Shown here piece by piece: positions 17,745 through 27,800 of a stretch of DNA of 36,989 bases. The DNA is from Bacteroidales bacterium OttesenSCG-928-B11. GTDB taxonomy: Bacteria; Bacteroidota; Bacteroidia; Bacteroidales; WCHB1-69. The translations under genes and the position numbers were made by a program. The stretch spans positions 1 through 36,989 of the forward strand of contig JAJDJJ010000014.1 of assembly GCA_030267125.1 (NCBI GenBank), given 5' to 3'. Under the pieces are notes generated by a model. The model made no database searches. It saw only the letters and a program-made list of their open reading frames with translations, and had not been told where the DNA came from. Within the stretch, counting starts at the first letter, position 1. Each line of letters opens with the position of its first letter.

Positions 17745-19643
17745 ATGGATCATATACCCGAAAAAAAACAACCGAAATTTCATAAAAAACATCTTTTTTG
17801 GCTCATCCCGTCTATTTTTGTATTCATTGTTTTTATACTCTTTTTGCTTTCCCCCATTTTCGTTAAATCATACATCAAAAAGAAAATCACATCCGTAGAG
17901 AAAATTTACCAGATAGATATTAAATATGATGATTTTACCTTTAAAAAATATGAAAAACTGCATTTCGATAATTTAATGGTTACGACTCAACCCTTTTACG
18001 ATACCCTTTTTTTAGTGAATAGTGTGGATGTTGAATTAGGTTATGACAAAGGATTGTTAAAGCCCTATCCTGCAGATCTTCAAATCGATCAGTTATTTGT
18101 TAAAGCGAATGAAAAACAAGTGATGGAGACAACACCGCAAGAAGAGGAGAATGTGTTAGATGAAGCTCTTCTTGCCACTAAATTAGATAAGATATTACGG
18201 GCTTTCCATCACTATCTTCCTCAAAAATTTAATGCAAATAGGATAACCATTGCTTTTTCAGAAGAAGATTGTTGTGAATATCAAGTGGAAAACCTGCATA
18301 TTGTCGGGGAGTTGCTATCGGGAGAATTGAGGCAAAGTGAAAAAGGGAATATCACTCCGTGGCATTTATCAGGCAACATCTCCACCGATCGCTCCAAAAT
18401 AGACGGAATCCTAAGTTATGAAGGGGATAAAGAGAAACAATCACCGAATTATTTTTGTCAGAAAAAGTGGAATATGGACATATCTTTCGCCGAATTACAC
18501 TTTTCCTATCATTTATTGGATGAGAAACCAGCCGGTTTGTCTTTTACGGTGAAAGCGGAAATGGAGGACGTTGCATTTTTCCATCCCATCGCTGTGGAAC
18601 AAAAGATAGCATTAGATGATATGATTTTAGATTGTTCCGTGCGAATCTCCCCAAATCGCATATATATTGATTCTACTTCGACCCTGTCGCTGAATGGGCT
18701 TGAGGTTCCCTTCTTGTTGATTTTTGAGGAGCACAGTAATAAATGGCTGAAATTCCAAATTTTTGACACCCAGTTTGAATATCGGGATTTTGTTGCGATG
18801 ATGCCTTCCGGTTTATTCAGGGTGTTGCCAAAATTAGAGATTGACGGGAAGGTGGATTTTTCACTGCTATTTGACTGTGATTTTTCAGTGCCTGAAAATC
18901 TCATTTTCGATTTCAACCTCTCATCCCGTAAATTAGCCTTTACGGATTCCACACGGGAGTTTTTTATGCGGTATAATCGCGACTTTCACTATGAGTACAA
19001 GGAAGAAGGAACTGTCGTGCGCGATATATGGATATCTCCTGCTCAGGATGATTTTGTGGCTTATGATCAGATTCCCTTCTATCTGAAGTATGCGATTTTA
19101 GCAGCGGAAGATCCTGCCTTTTTTCGACATGCCGGATTTTTGAAATCCTCGATGAAAGAATCAATAGTGACTAATTTAGAGCGGGGAAGATTGTCTCGCG
19201 GTGGTAGCACGCTCTCTATGCAGTTGGTGAAAAATCTCTTTTTAACAAAAAAGAAGACTTTTTCCCGCAAGATTGAAGAGCTCTTCTTGGTGTGGCTAAT
19301 CGAAGATAATAAACTGATTTCCAAAGAGCGAATGTTCGAGATTTATGTTAATATCATTGAATGGGGGCCGCAGGTTTACGGACTGGGCGAGGCTTCCCGT
19401 TTCTATTTCGATAAATCACCCGATCGTTTGAGCTTTGGGGAATGCGTCTTTTTAGCCACGCTGATCCGCTCCCCCAAGCAATACGCCAGAGCGTTGGATG
19501 CTGACGGTTATCCCACTAACGAGCGCCGCGAGGAGATGCATCTCATCGCCCGCCGCATGCTCGATCGTGGTCTCATCAACCAAACGCAATACGATACTTT
19601 CAATTCGTATGTGGAGACGAAAACGCGGGAAGGAGCAGAGTGA
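17745..19643 (+). CDS. Monofunctional GT51 peptidoglycan glycosyltransferase with long N-terminal region
   Basis: 632 residues from the ATG at 17745 (a TTG 33 bases earlier is in frame but adds only polar residues before the membrane anchor). Polymerises lipid II glycan chains in the periplasm. Seen: a basic N-terminus, one membrane segment near residues 18-40, about 390 residues of beta-rich sequence resembling AsmA/DUF-type envelope proteins, then the GT51 domain: AAEDPAFFRHAG with catalytic E455-D456 and H462, RGGSTLSMQLVKNL, and EIYVNIIEWG with the second glutamate near E539. There is no transpeptidase domain after it. GT51-only enzymes (MtgA) are usually about 240 residues, so the long insert between anchor and catalytic domain is unusual in general, though it may be common in Bacteroidetes. 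Confidence 0.88.
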   Translation: MDHIPEKKQPKFHKKHLFWLIPSIFVFIVFILFLLSPIFVKSYIKKKITSVEKIYQIDIKYDDFTFKKYEKLHFDNLMVTTQPFYDTLFLVNSVDVELGYDKGLLKPYPADLQIDQLFVKANEKQVMETTPQEEENVLDEALLATKLDKILRAFHHYLPQKFNANRITIAFSEEDCCEYQVENLHIVGELLSGELRQSEKGNITPWHLSGNISTDRSKIDGILSYEGDKEKQSPNYFCQKKWNMDISFAELHFSYHLLDEKPAGLSFTVKAEMEDVAFFHPIAVEQKIALDDMILDCSVRISPNRIYIDSTSTLSLNGLEVPFLLIFEEHSNKWLKFQIFDTQFEYRDFVAMMPSGLFRVLPKLEIDGKVDFSLLFDCDFSVPENLIFDFNLSSRKLAFTDSTREFFMRYNRDFHYEYKEEGTVVRDIWISPAQDDFVAYDQIPFYLKYAILAAEDPAFFRHAGFLKSSMKESIVTNLERGRLSRGGSTLSMQLVKNLFLTKKKTFSRKIEELFLVWLIEDNKLISKERMFEIYVNIIEWGPQVYGLGEASRFYFDKSPDRLSFGECVFLATLIRSPKQYARALDADGYPTNERREEMHLIARRMLDRGLINQTQYDTFNSYVETKTREGAE

Positions 19644-19714
19644 AGTGTTGGCGGTTTGCAATTCGGATGGGGTAGAAGTATGCCTTTAGCTGCCTTAGGG
19701 GGTCTTTTTGTATC

Positions 19715-20056
19715 CTAATGAGTGTATTCCAATACCGCAATATCATCGCCGATGGCTTTGCGGATGGCATCGCGCATTTGTGCTGCGTGAGGGCATACAA
19801 AAGCAATTGGCGTTCCCTTGAAAATACATGTGGAAAAGGCGATCACTTTGGCGCCGCGCTCAACTAACATCTTAGCGCGAGGAATGGAGCGCTTGCCCGG
19901 ACAGCCGCCACAAGTGACGAATCCGACGATTTCACATTCGCCATAGTCGGCAAATGCCAATTTGCCCTTAGTGGCTACTTTTAAGCAAGTAGTGCCCGGA
20001 CACAGATCTTCCGTTTGACGACAACGAATTATTCCAATCTTTATCTTCTCTTTCAT
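19715..20056 (-). CDS. CGGC-domain protein
   Basis: 113 residues, the usual length for the CGGC family (presumed metal-binding, function unknown). Seen: the eponymous C49-G-G-C52 within FVTCGGCPGK, further cysteines at 12, 19, 24 and 41 that could join it in binding zinc or an Fe-S cluster, and a later FSTCIF and FVCPHA. No signal peptide; probably cytoplasmic. Last gene of a five-gene minus-strand operon, 14 bases after the outer-membrane barrel gene. The 71 bases between its stop and the GT51 stop hold nothing I can name. Confidence 0.85.
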   Translation of the reverse strand: MKEKIKIGIIRCRQTEDLCPGTTCLKVATKGKLAFADYGECEIVGFVTCGGCPGKRSIPRAKMLVERGAKVIAFSTCIFKGTPIAFVCPHAAQMRDAIRKAIGDDIAVLEYTH

Positions 20057-20070
20057 CTTTGTTGTAATAT

Positions 20071-20682
20071 TTAGAATTGAAACACCCCGCTCAATGCGAA
20101 CGCACTGTTAAACTGTTTTTTAACGGAGCGATAGTACGCCCAATCGGGAATCCTTACCGGAATAATGGAGTTGGTATATCGGAGGTTAATACTCCAGTGT
20201 TCGTTGAAAGAGTAGGAAACTCCGCCGAGTATGCAAAATTCAAAAAAACGAAAAGGTGGTCGTCCCATGATTTGCCCGCCGAGGTCGACTTCGCGGCTGC
20301 CCATCAGGAAGTTAATCGTGGGGCCTAACTCAATGTCGAAATTCCGGAATGCGTTATATTTGATCAAAAGGGGCAGCTCTATATAGAAAAGGTTGAGCAC
20401 ATATTTTTGCACGGCGTTTGGGTCATCGCTGGCTTTCACAAAACGACTGCTCCCTTTCATGATGAAGTTCAACTCCATTTGAAATTTCCACCTTTCATTC
20501 GGGAATGGAATATTGGCGAAAACACCGGCGTAAGCACCCAGTTTGTGAAACCCCGAAAGGTCATCTCCTGAAATTTGACTCGTTGTCGCACCTGCGCGCA
20601 CACCTCCCCGGATTCCGCTACCCTGAGAGAAAAGGTGACTGCAAGCAAGAAGAATAGCACATAGTATGATGATCTTTTTCAT
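20071..20682 (-). CDS. Outer-membrane beta-barrel protein (PorT-like family)
   Basis: 203 residues. Signal peptide MKKIIILCAILLACSHLFSQ, then alternating beta strands with Gly and aromatic residues (GVRAGATTSQISGDDL, LGAYAGVFANIPF, FEFCILGGVSYSF) ending in a C-terminal FQF, which matches the small outer-membrane barrels of the PorT/OMP_b-brl_2 group. PorT itself is a T9SS component, but this family has many paralogues in each genome and this one need not be PorT. The gene is 10 bases after holA and 14 before the CGGC gene, an odd functional mix for an operon. Confidence 0.85.
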   Translation of the reverse strand: MKKIIILCAILLACSHLFSQGSGIRGGVRAGATTSQISGDDLSGFHKLGAYAGVFANIPFPNERWKFQMELNFIMKGSSRFVKASDDPNAVQKYVLNLFYIELPLLIKYNAFRNFDIELGPTINFLMGSREVDLGGQIMGRPPFRFFEFCILGGVSYSFNEHWSINLRYTNSIIPVRIPDWAYYRSVKKQFNSAFALSGVFQF

Positions 20683-20692
20683 GGGTGTTTTT

Positions 20693-21691
20693 TTAGTTGA
20701 GAATGCGGTATATCAGCTCCTTAATCAGTTCTTCGTCGGAGGCGTTGTTGTTGATTCCTTTGGCTTTGAGGTCAAATTCGCGGAGAAGGGAGACGATCTT
20801 CTGAAGCTGGGGCACGGAGTAGCGTTGGGCATAACCGGTGTTGAGCTGTTGCACATAAGGGTGCATGTTGCCGTAGATGGCCGTCATTGTTTCTTTGGAG
20901 TAGTCGGGAGCTAAGTGGTAGGCTAACATCTTGTAAAAGAAAGGATAAAGAACCGCCACAATTTTGACGATGGGATTCTCTTTGCTGTTGTGCGCAAGGT
21001 TGAGGGCGATCTTATTGCTTTTGGCGATATTCCGCTCTCCTAATGCCGTTTGCAACTCAAAGACGTTATACTCTTTGCTGATGCCGATATATCTTTCCAC
21101 AATATCCGGTGTGATTTTGCTTCCATCCGGAAGGAATATCTTCAATTTTAACAGTTCGTTGTTTATACGGGTGAGGTCGTTGCCGATACTTTCGGATACA
21201 ATGTTGGCGGAAGTCACATCCATGTCGAATTTGTGCGCTGCCGCTTGACTTTGCACCCATGCCGCCAGTTTGTTGTCTTTGATTTTGTCGGAAGTGAAAA
21301 GGACGCCGTTTTTTTCAAAAGGTTTGTATTGGGCGGCTTTTAATTTGCCGTATTTATGGCAGATAACTAAAACGGTTGTCGGAGAAGGATTCGCCGCGTA
21401 GTCTTTGAGCAGGTCGATATTTTTAAGGTTTTTCGCCTCTTTGACGATGACCATGCGATAAGGAACACCGAACGGATACTCCCGAGCTGAGGCAATCACC
21501 AACGCCGCGTCTACATCTTTGTCATTCGCATAGAAAACCACTTGGTTGAAATCCCGGTCGGCTTCTTCTATAACGTTTTCTTCCAAGTAATCCGAAATCT
21601 CATCGATGAAAAAAGGTTCTTCCCCCATAAGTAAGTAGACGGGGGCAAATTCTTTTTTCTTCAACTTGTTAATTATATCTTCAAATGTCAT
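20693..21691 (-). CDS. holA: DNA polymerase III subunit delta
   Basis: 332 residues, the normal length of the clamp-loader delta subunit, which opens the sliding clamp. Seen: N-terminal PVYLLMGEEPFFIDEISDYL, the usual YLLxGEE start of HolA; VYANDKDVDAALVIASAREYPFG; VILYVICHK-like strand (TVLVICHKYGKL); the domain III segment RIN.ELLKLKIF and a C-terminal helical region (LREFDLKAKGINNNASDEELIKELIYRI). The second half is weakly conserved between phyla, but the KGINN and EELIKELI ending is typical of Bacteroidetes HolA. The gene starts 5 bases after the AMP nucleosidase stop and is probably coupled to it. Confidence 0.93.
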   Translation of the reverse strand: MTFEDIINKLKKKEFAPVYLLMGEEPFFIDEISDYLEENVIEEADRDFNQVVFYANDKDVDAALVIASAREYPFGVPYRMVIVKEAKNLKNIDLLKDYAANPSPTTVLVICHKYGKLKAAQYKPFEKNGVLFTSDKIKDNKLAAWVQSQAAAHKFDMDVTSANIVSESIGNDLTRINNELLKLKIFLPDGSKITPDIVERYIGISKEYNVFELQTALGERNIAKSNKIALNLAHNSKENPIVKIVAVLYPFFYKMLAYHLAPDYSKETMTAIYGNMHPYVQQLNTGYAQRYSVPQLQKIVSLLREFDLKAKGINNNASDEELIKELIYRILN

Positions 21692-21696
21692 ATCGG

Positions 21697-22479
21697 CTAT
21701 TCGTAGTAGTCAAATTTAAGGTGTTTTACGGTGATTCCTTTGTTTATCAACTGGTTTAAGGCGTCGATGCCGATCTTCAGGTGTTCGATGGAATATTTTT
21801 CAGTGACAATCCGGTCGTTTTTTTCGGTTTTTACACCGTCGGAAAACATGGGTTGGTCGGAGACCAAGAGGAGCGCGCCAGTGGGTATTCGGTTGTAAAA
21901 TCCAACGGATAAGAGCGTTGCAGTTTCCATATCCACAGCCGTGCAGCGAATCTTCTTCAAGTATTCTTTGAAATTGTTGTCGTGTTCCCAAACTCGCCGG
22001 TTGGTGGTGTAAACGGTGCCGGTCCAGTAATCGCAACCATAGTCGCGAATGGAGGCGGAGATCGCTTTCTGCATGTTAAATGCCGGTAGTGCCGGTACTT
22101 CCGGAGGAAAGTAGTCGTTGGAAGTTCCTTCGCCGCGGATTGCCGCAATGGGTAGTAGGTAATCCCCAACATGGATGTAATCTTTTACCGAGCCGGTTTT
22201 TCCCAAAAACAGAACCGCTTTTGGCATTACGGCGGTGAGCAAGTCCATGATCGTTGCCGCCATCGGGCTGCCCATTGAAAAGTTGATGATTGTGATATTG
22301 TTGCTGGTCGCACTCTGCATCGGCTTGTCTAATCCCATAATCGGCACGTCCATGAGGACGGAGAAGTTGGAGACGTAATTTTTGAAATTCGTGAGGATTA
22401 CATATCTCCCGAACTCTTCGAGCTGTAAGCCGGTATAGCGTGGCAGCCAATTCTCAACGATATCCTTTTTGGTGTTCAT
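21697..22479 (-). CDS. amn: AMP nucleosidase, short form
   Basis: 260 residues. Hydrolyses AMP to adenine and ribose 5-phosphate in purine salvage. Belongs to the nucleoside phosphorylase fold: NFSMGSPMAATIMDLL (67-82), KAVLFLGKTGSVKD (87-100), and TAVDMETATLLSVGF with the key VDMETA at 182-187, then LLVSDQP. It lacks the N-terminal domain of the E. coli enzyme (484 residues), but this short form is the one usual in Bacteroidetes. It lies 12 bases after the peptidase gene and 5 before holA. Confidence 0.9.
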   Translation of the reverse strand: MNTKKDIVENWLPRYTGLQLEEFGRYVILTNFKNYVSNFSVLMDVPIMGLDKPMQSATSNNITIINFSMGSPMAATIMDLLTAVMPKAVLFLGKTGSVKDYIHVGDYLLPIAAIRGEGTSNDYFPPEVPALPAFNMQKAISASIRDYGCDYWTGTVYTTNRRVWEHDNNFKEYLKKIRCTAVDMETATLLSVGFYNRIPTGALLLVSDQPMFSDGVKTEKNDRIVTEKYSIEHLKIGIDALNQLINKGITVKHLKFDYYE

Positions 22480-22491
22480 AATTCGTATGTC

Positions 22492-24540
22492 CTATTTTTT
22501 AGCACTCGCTTTTTTCACGGCTTCTGAAGTGGCATCCAATAGTGGCTGCACCGATAACTCAGTGCCGATCGCTTCTTTCATCCACACATTTGGCGACTTC
22601 CGTCCAATTTTGAAGATACGCTCCACTTCTTGCCCCAGATTTTTTCCTTTTAGATAGTTTTCCATTTGAAAGTCGATCAAATGACCAATCGGATAAGCAG
22701 ATAAGTAAAGCGGTGCGTCAATCATGTGGGAATATACGCCCAAAATGGTTTGGTCTTCTTTCTTGAAAATAGGAGCATAGTATTGATTCCAAACGTCTTT
22801 GGCTATTTGCACTACAGCATTTTTCAATTGTGCCGCAGTTGCGTTTGGATGCTTGTACATCCATTGCCAAACTTTGATGTCGACCATAGCTACACCCATA
22901 ATTTCATAACATCCCCAAAATGCGTCCAATGTGTTGAGGTATTCGGCTTTGTCGTCTTCGTTTTTAATTCCTAATAATTCTAAGTCTTTGGCTTGGAACG
23001 TGAATGCCAACGCTTCGGTGAAGGCGGTGTTAGGCACGCCGCGCAAGAAGTAGTTGTGCACGTTATGTAGCGAGATTGTTTGTTCCACATTATGTCCAAA
23101 TTCATGGATGCCGATATTATATCCTTTGTAGTCCATGCCATTTTCACCGATACGTGTGCGGAGTCTTGCTTTGTCGCTTCGCATAGCGGCTTCCCAGGCG
23201 TGTCCTGCCCCCACAGAAGCGTCAACAGTGATGTGGTCGCAGATGAAGCGCGCCCGCTCCGGCGTGAATCCCAGATCGGTCAAAATGCGGGGCAGGTCAT
23301 TTGCGAACGCTTCTTTAGTGGGATACTTCGACATCACCATCTGATCCAGTTTCGTTTGGTCCATCGTGCTTCTGTTTTTGAAACCATCGTACCAAATATC
23401 GAAAGGTTCCAATTTGCGTCCTAACCGCTTGGAGATCAGTTTTGACACCTCGGCAACTTGCGGAGAGGAGAGCAGATTGTGGAATAAGCGCTCCGTCTCT
23501 TTCACTGAGATCTCAAACTCATCGTCGAACTTACGGTCGATATAATTCGACTTTTCGCCGTAATATTCGTCGGTAGCCTTGATGGAATTAAAAATATTCA
23601 AAAGATGCTGGTATCGTATATTATTCTCCGATTTTCCGCCAAATTCGATATATGAATTGTTTACTTCAATGAACGTTTGATTGGATGAAGGGTACCAAAT
23701 GTATTCCGTGTTATTGATTACATCTTCTGGAATAGATTGATCTACAATGCGTTTCATGACATTATAGATGATACGCTGTTTGTCCAGGCCGTTTTGTTTA
23801 TCAGCGTATGAGGATTTGATCTCGTCGCGCAGTCCCCAGTGTGAAATCAACGCCGGATTCAGAGGCCAGTATTTCACATTCTTGTCGCTCCAAACTAAGC
23901 CCATGTATATGTTGTAGTTAGAGATGTAGTTGTCGGCATCGGCGGTGGATTTGCCGATTTTTTGTTGTTGGAATGCCGGCACGCGCGAGGTGAACAAGTC
24001 GCCCAACCGCACATAACCCCATTCCAAATCACTCCAAGATGAACCGTTCCTGTTTTTCTCATCCAATGTGAAATGCGGGAAGTTGAGGATCACAATGAAG
24101 GCGATTTTACTGTTGAACATGTCGTCATTCAGATGTGCCAATCCATCGTAAGATCCAAAATATTGATCGATGGGCAAACTCTCGACACCGGAAACATGCG
24201 TGGGCATCAACAAGTCGATCATCACGCGGTTGTTATGCCCGAGAATCGATTCGAAATTCTCGCATAATCTGTAAAAAAGTTTCTCTTTTTCTTGAGGAGT
24301 TTTGCATTGATGGTCTTCGCAGAACTGCCGAAACTCCTCTTTCGAACCGTCCGACGATAACCAAAAAGCGGCGGCTTGCGATACGCCGCGTTCGATAATA
24401 TGTTGCGGCAGGGAGCTTTTCTTTGTCAAAGCACTCGTGGTCCTTTCTACCATATTTTTGTCAATAAAAGATTCGGCATTCATCACGTTATGAGTACATA
24501 AAATAGTGATAATTAAAAAAATAGATGTCTTGATTTTCAT
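22492..24540 (-). CDS. Exported HExxH zinc metallopeptidase, M3-like
   Basis: 682 residues from the ATG at 24540. A longer frame runs upstream to 24717, but it lacks a leader and would contain the promoter box at 24579-24586, while the shorter start gives a signal peptide (MKIKTSIFLIITILCTHNVMNA). Seen: the zinc motif HEFGH at 479-483 and a likely third ligand E509 in FTEALAF, 26 residues after the second His, the spacing of gluzincins such as M3 oligopeptidases; long helical segments surround it. No lipobox and no sorting domain, so probably periplasmic. The precise family and substrate are not known to me; a catalytically active peptidase is inference from the metal ligands. First gene of the five-gene operon, 12 bases before amn. 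Confidence 0.8.
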   Translation of the reverse strand: MKIKTSIFLIITILCTHNVMNAESFIDKNMVERTTSALTKKSSLPQHIIERGVSQAAAFWLSSDGSKEEFRQFCEDHQCKTPQEKEKLFYRLCENFESILGHNNRVMIDLLMPTHVSGVESLPIDQYFGSYDGLAHLNDDMFNSKIAFIVILNFPHFTLDEKNRNGSSWSDLEWGYVRLGDLFTSRVPAFQQQKIGKSTADADNYISNYNIYMGLVWSDKNVKYWPLNPALISHWGLRDEIKSSYADKQNGLDKQRIIYNVMKRIVDQSIPEDVINNTEYIWYPSSNQTFIEVNNSYIEFGGKSENNIRYQHLLNIFNSIKATDEYYGEKSNYIDRKFDDEFEISVKETERLFHNLLSSPQVAEVSKLISKRLGRKLEPFDIWYDGFKNRSTMDQTKLDQMVMSKYPTKEAFANDLPRILTDLGFTPERARFICDHITVDASVGAGHAWEAAMRSDKARLRTRIGENGMDYKGYNIGIHEFGHNVEQTISLHNVHNYFLRGVPNTAFTEALAFTFQAKDLELLGIKNEDDKAEYLNTLDAFWGCYEIMGVAMVDIKVWQWMYKHPNATAAQLKNAVVQIAKDVWNQYYAPIFKKEDQTILGVYSHMIDAPLYLSAYPIGHLIDFQMENYLKGKNLGQEVERIFKIGRKSPNVWMKEAIGTELSVQPLLDATSEAVKKASAKK

Positions 24541-24578
24541 ACAATTATAATTCTGTTCTAATTTTAAAAATTGGTGTG

Positions 24579-24586
24579 CAAAAGTA
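24579..24586 (-). promoter_or_regulatory. Putative -7 promoter box for the five-gene operon
   Basis: TACTTTTG on the minus strand, followed by C, 38 bases before the peptidase ATG. It decides the start: the longer frame would begin upstream of this box. Confidence 0.42.
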
Positions 24587-24710
24587 TGGAAAATAATCAA
24601 AATTTGGAGGGGTTGATTCTCACATACTTCACTTTTAGTAGTACTGCATATAAACATGTTGTGTAATCCGCTTGGCGTATCGGAAATTGTCGCTGGTCGC
24701 ACGAAGGGAA

Positions 24711-24725
24711 ATGGCATGATGCCAT
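24711..24725. promoter_or_regulatory. 15-base perfect dyad, possible operator
   Basis: ATGGCATGATGCCAT reads the same on both strands except for the centre base. It lies between two divergent promoters, 68 bases from the plus-strand box and 124 from the minus-strand one. It could bind a dimeric regulator; by chance alone such a dyad is uncommon but not impossible. Confidence 0.3.
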
Positions 24726-24793
24726 CGATGATTCTATAATTGAAATGTCTTGCTAAAATAATGCAATAAGCTGAATGATTGGGTTATTTGTGT

Positions 24794-24801
24794 TATTTTT
24801 G
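24794..24801 (+). promoter_or_regulatory. Putative -7 promoter box for the CotH gene
   Basis: TATTTTTG followed by C, 69 bases before the ATG at 24871. No -33 TTTG at 18 bases. Confidence 0.4.
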
Positions 24802-24870
24802 CAGAAGCTATTAGTGAATCCGTTTACGATTAGTAAAACATCTTTTTAAACCTAATATAAATTACCAATT

Positions 24871-27800
24871 ATGAAAAATATGTGGATGCCTTTATTTGGC
24901 AAAATATTGAAATTCAATGTAAACCATAAGATTGCAATAGGACTATTGTTTGTCTTCTTTTTATGTATAACTCCAATAGCGACAAGGGTTTCGGCCCAAT
25001 CGTTTACCTATTTCGGATTTACCGCTGCGGCAATAGGATGGGAAACGGGGCTTGACGGCGCTATCGACAATCAAAATCACACCATCACATTTACGACACA
25101 ACGGTGGATTGAAGATATTGCTGGACTTTCCGCGACATTTACGCTGGATAGCAATTGTGTGGTTAAAGTAGGGGACACCGTACAGACAAGCGGAAGTTCG
25201 CTGAATGATTTCCGCAGGGATGTTATCTATACGATAGGCGATGATGTGCATTATACTGTCATCTTTAAATCTCCGCAAGCAAGCGGATTGCCCGTGATTA
25301 AGATTGAGACGGAGAACGGTGCGGCTATTACAAGCAAAGATGTCTATACCAATATGGTCTCATTCATTTTGGATGATCCTAATAATCCGGATAATAATAT
25401 TTTGAGAAACGATCCTAATCTTCCGGATGAGATCAGGGGGAGGGGAAATGATAGTTGGTTTAATCCTAATGCCCAAAAGAAATCATACCGTGTGAAATTT
25501 CGGAATAAAACTTCTTTGTTTGGCCTGGAAGCGGCAAAAAGTTGGGTTTTGCATGCGCAATACCGCGACGCAACTTTCTTGTTTAATGCGACGGCGTTTG
25601 AATTGGGCGACCGCTTTGGACTCCCGTTTAACCACTCGGTGAATTTTGTAGAGCTTTATTTGAACGGAGTCTATAAAGGTAATTTTCTGGTGACTGAACA
25701 GAATCAAGTGGGAAAAGGACGTGTTGACATTGACGAAGACCAGGGATGGTTTGTGGAATTAGATGGTTATTATGATGAAGAACCCAAATTCAGGACAACC
25801 GGATATAATCTCCCGGTTATGATTAAATCGCCGGATGTGGATCCTGCTAACATCAGCAATCCCGCTTACGACTTTGTGCGAAATGAGGTAAATGCTTTGA
25901 CAAGCGCTGTCGCCAGTTCCAATTTTCCGGAAAACGGCTATAGGGACATGTTGAATATGAACACGTTCATTGACTATGTGATGATCAATGAAATTTGCGA
26001 TAATAGAGAAATAAGACAGCCCTATTCCGTATACATGTACAAGGATAAGGGCGATTTGATAAATATGGGCCCCCTGTGGGATTTTGATTGTGGATATGGA
26101 TATATTTACGGCTCCTATACGCATTATCATACTCCTGCAACAAGAATGTTAATGGTTACTACTAATTTTTTCAGAAAATTTTTTGATGATCCGGTATTTG
26201 CCGTGAAATATAAAGAGAGATGGAATGAGAAATATGACGATATTATGTCTATTCCTGATTATATAGAGGAGATGGCAACTATGTTGGAAAAGTCAGCAGC
26301 GGAAAATTTAAAGGCGATTACATGGTCGGCTCCCGGTGCAAATAATTTTTTGGGTTCTATAGCAAATTTAAAAAACTATTATAATTTGCATGCGGCTTAT
26401 CTCCATACAGAAATCAATAAAGTGGAAGTGTGTCCCGTCTCTAAAAATTTAGGTTCCGTACCCACCGGTATTACCGTTGCCCCGCAATATATTACGCTTG
26501 TCGCGTATGACACTGTGAGTAATCTAACGGTGAGTTTGCAGAAAGGAGCTCTTTCCAGTTTTGAAATTGCTTCCGAAATTCAAACCATCCCTATGGGAAA
26601 TGGTGGCTATTTGATAAAGATAGGTGTGACACCCAAAACTTCGCTTTCAGTAGGCGAGTACAGCGACAAACTGCTTCTGTCCGGTAAAAATCAGGGCAAA
26701 ACTTTCTCATTGGAGTCATCATTGAGCTTTACTGTTCGCACAGCATCTTCTGATGCGACCTTGAAAAGTCTTACCATCAATAATGGATCGTTGTCACCTG
26801 TATTTAATCCCAATACAACAACATACGAGGTAAATGTGCTTCATAGCATAACAAGTATTAGCATAGAAGGTAAGGCTACTGCCGATTATGCCACGGTAAC
26901 CGGAAATGTGACGGACACGTCGCTGGTTGTCGGCGATAATGTGATCACGATCACGGTCACTGCCGAAAATGGTACAACCACCAAAACATATACCGTGAAT
27001 GTTATCCGTGCGGCATACGTTGCGCCCAAAAAGATTTATATCAATGAGATCAGCGGGAATGACAAGTGGTTGGAAATTTATAATGATGAAGACGGGGTCG
27101 TTGATCTAACGGGGTATATTGTTCAAAAAATTGATGAAACCGGCGCCACGTCCAATTGGACGATTCCCGCCGGAACAACCATTGCCGCCAAAGGCTTCAG
27201 CACCTGGACGCGTAATGAGCCGGAAAGTTTCACCTGGGGGATAAGCGCCCAACGCGATGTGGCTTTCAAACTGTTTGACAACGAGGAGAGGGAACTCGAT
27301 TTCTTTGAAGTGCGCATGATCCACAATCTATATTCGCAAGGTAATAGCCGCACGGTGGGCAGGCAAACCGACGGCGATACCAACTTGGTGGTTTTCCTGG
27401 ACGGAGGCACCAAGAATGCTTCCAATAATGACGGGGTTTATGAGACGCCCGCGCCTGGTGAAGGAAAGAAAATATACGTCAATGAGATCAGCGGCAACGA
27501 CAAGTGGCTGGAACTCTATAATGCGGAGAACGATTCCGTTGACTTGACCGGTTATGTCATTTGGAAGATTGATGACGCCAACGAGGTTGCGGTTTGGCAG
27601 ATTCCCGCCGGGACCGTGTTGCCCGCGAAAGGGTTCAAGGTGTGGACACAAAATGTTGATGACGGCTTTACGTGGGGGATAAGCGCCCAACGCGACGTGG
27701 CTTTCAAATTGTTTGACGAAGGGAAACGTGAGTTGGATTTCTTTCAAGTGAAGATGTCGGATAGTCTATACTCGCAAGGTGATAGCCGCACGGTAGGCAG

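Larger units (their letters stand above)
24541..24870. other. 330-base divergent intergenic region
   Basis: No gene. It holds a -7 box for each flanking gene (24579-24586 minus, 24794-24801 plus) and a perfect 15-base dyad at 24711-24725 about midway. The remainder shows no structure I can identify. Confidence 0.7.

Noticed and set aside
24541..24717. Longer start for the HExxH peptidase at 24717
   Set aside because: The 59 extra residues lack a leader character, would bury the signal peptide and lie over the -7 box.
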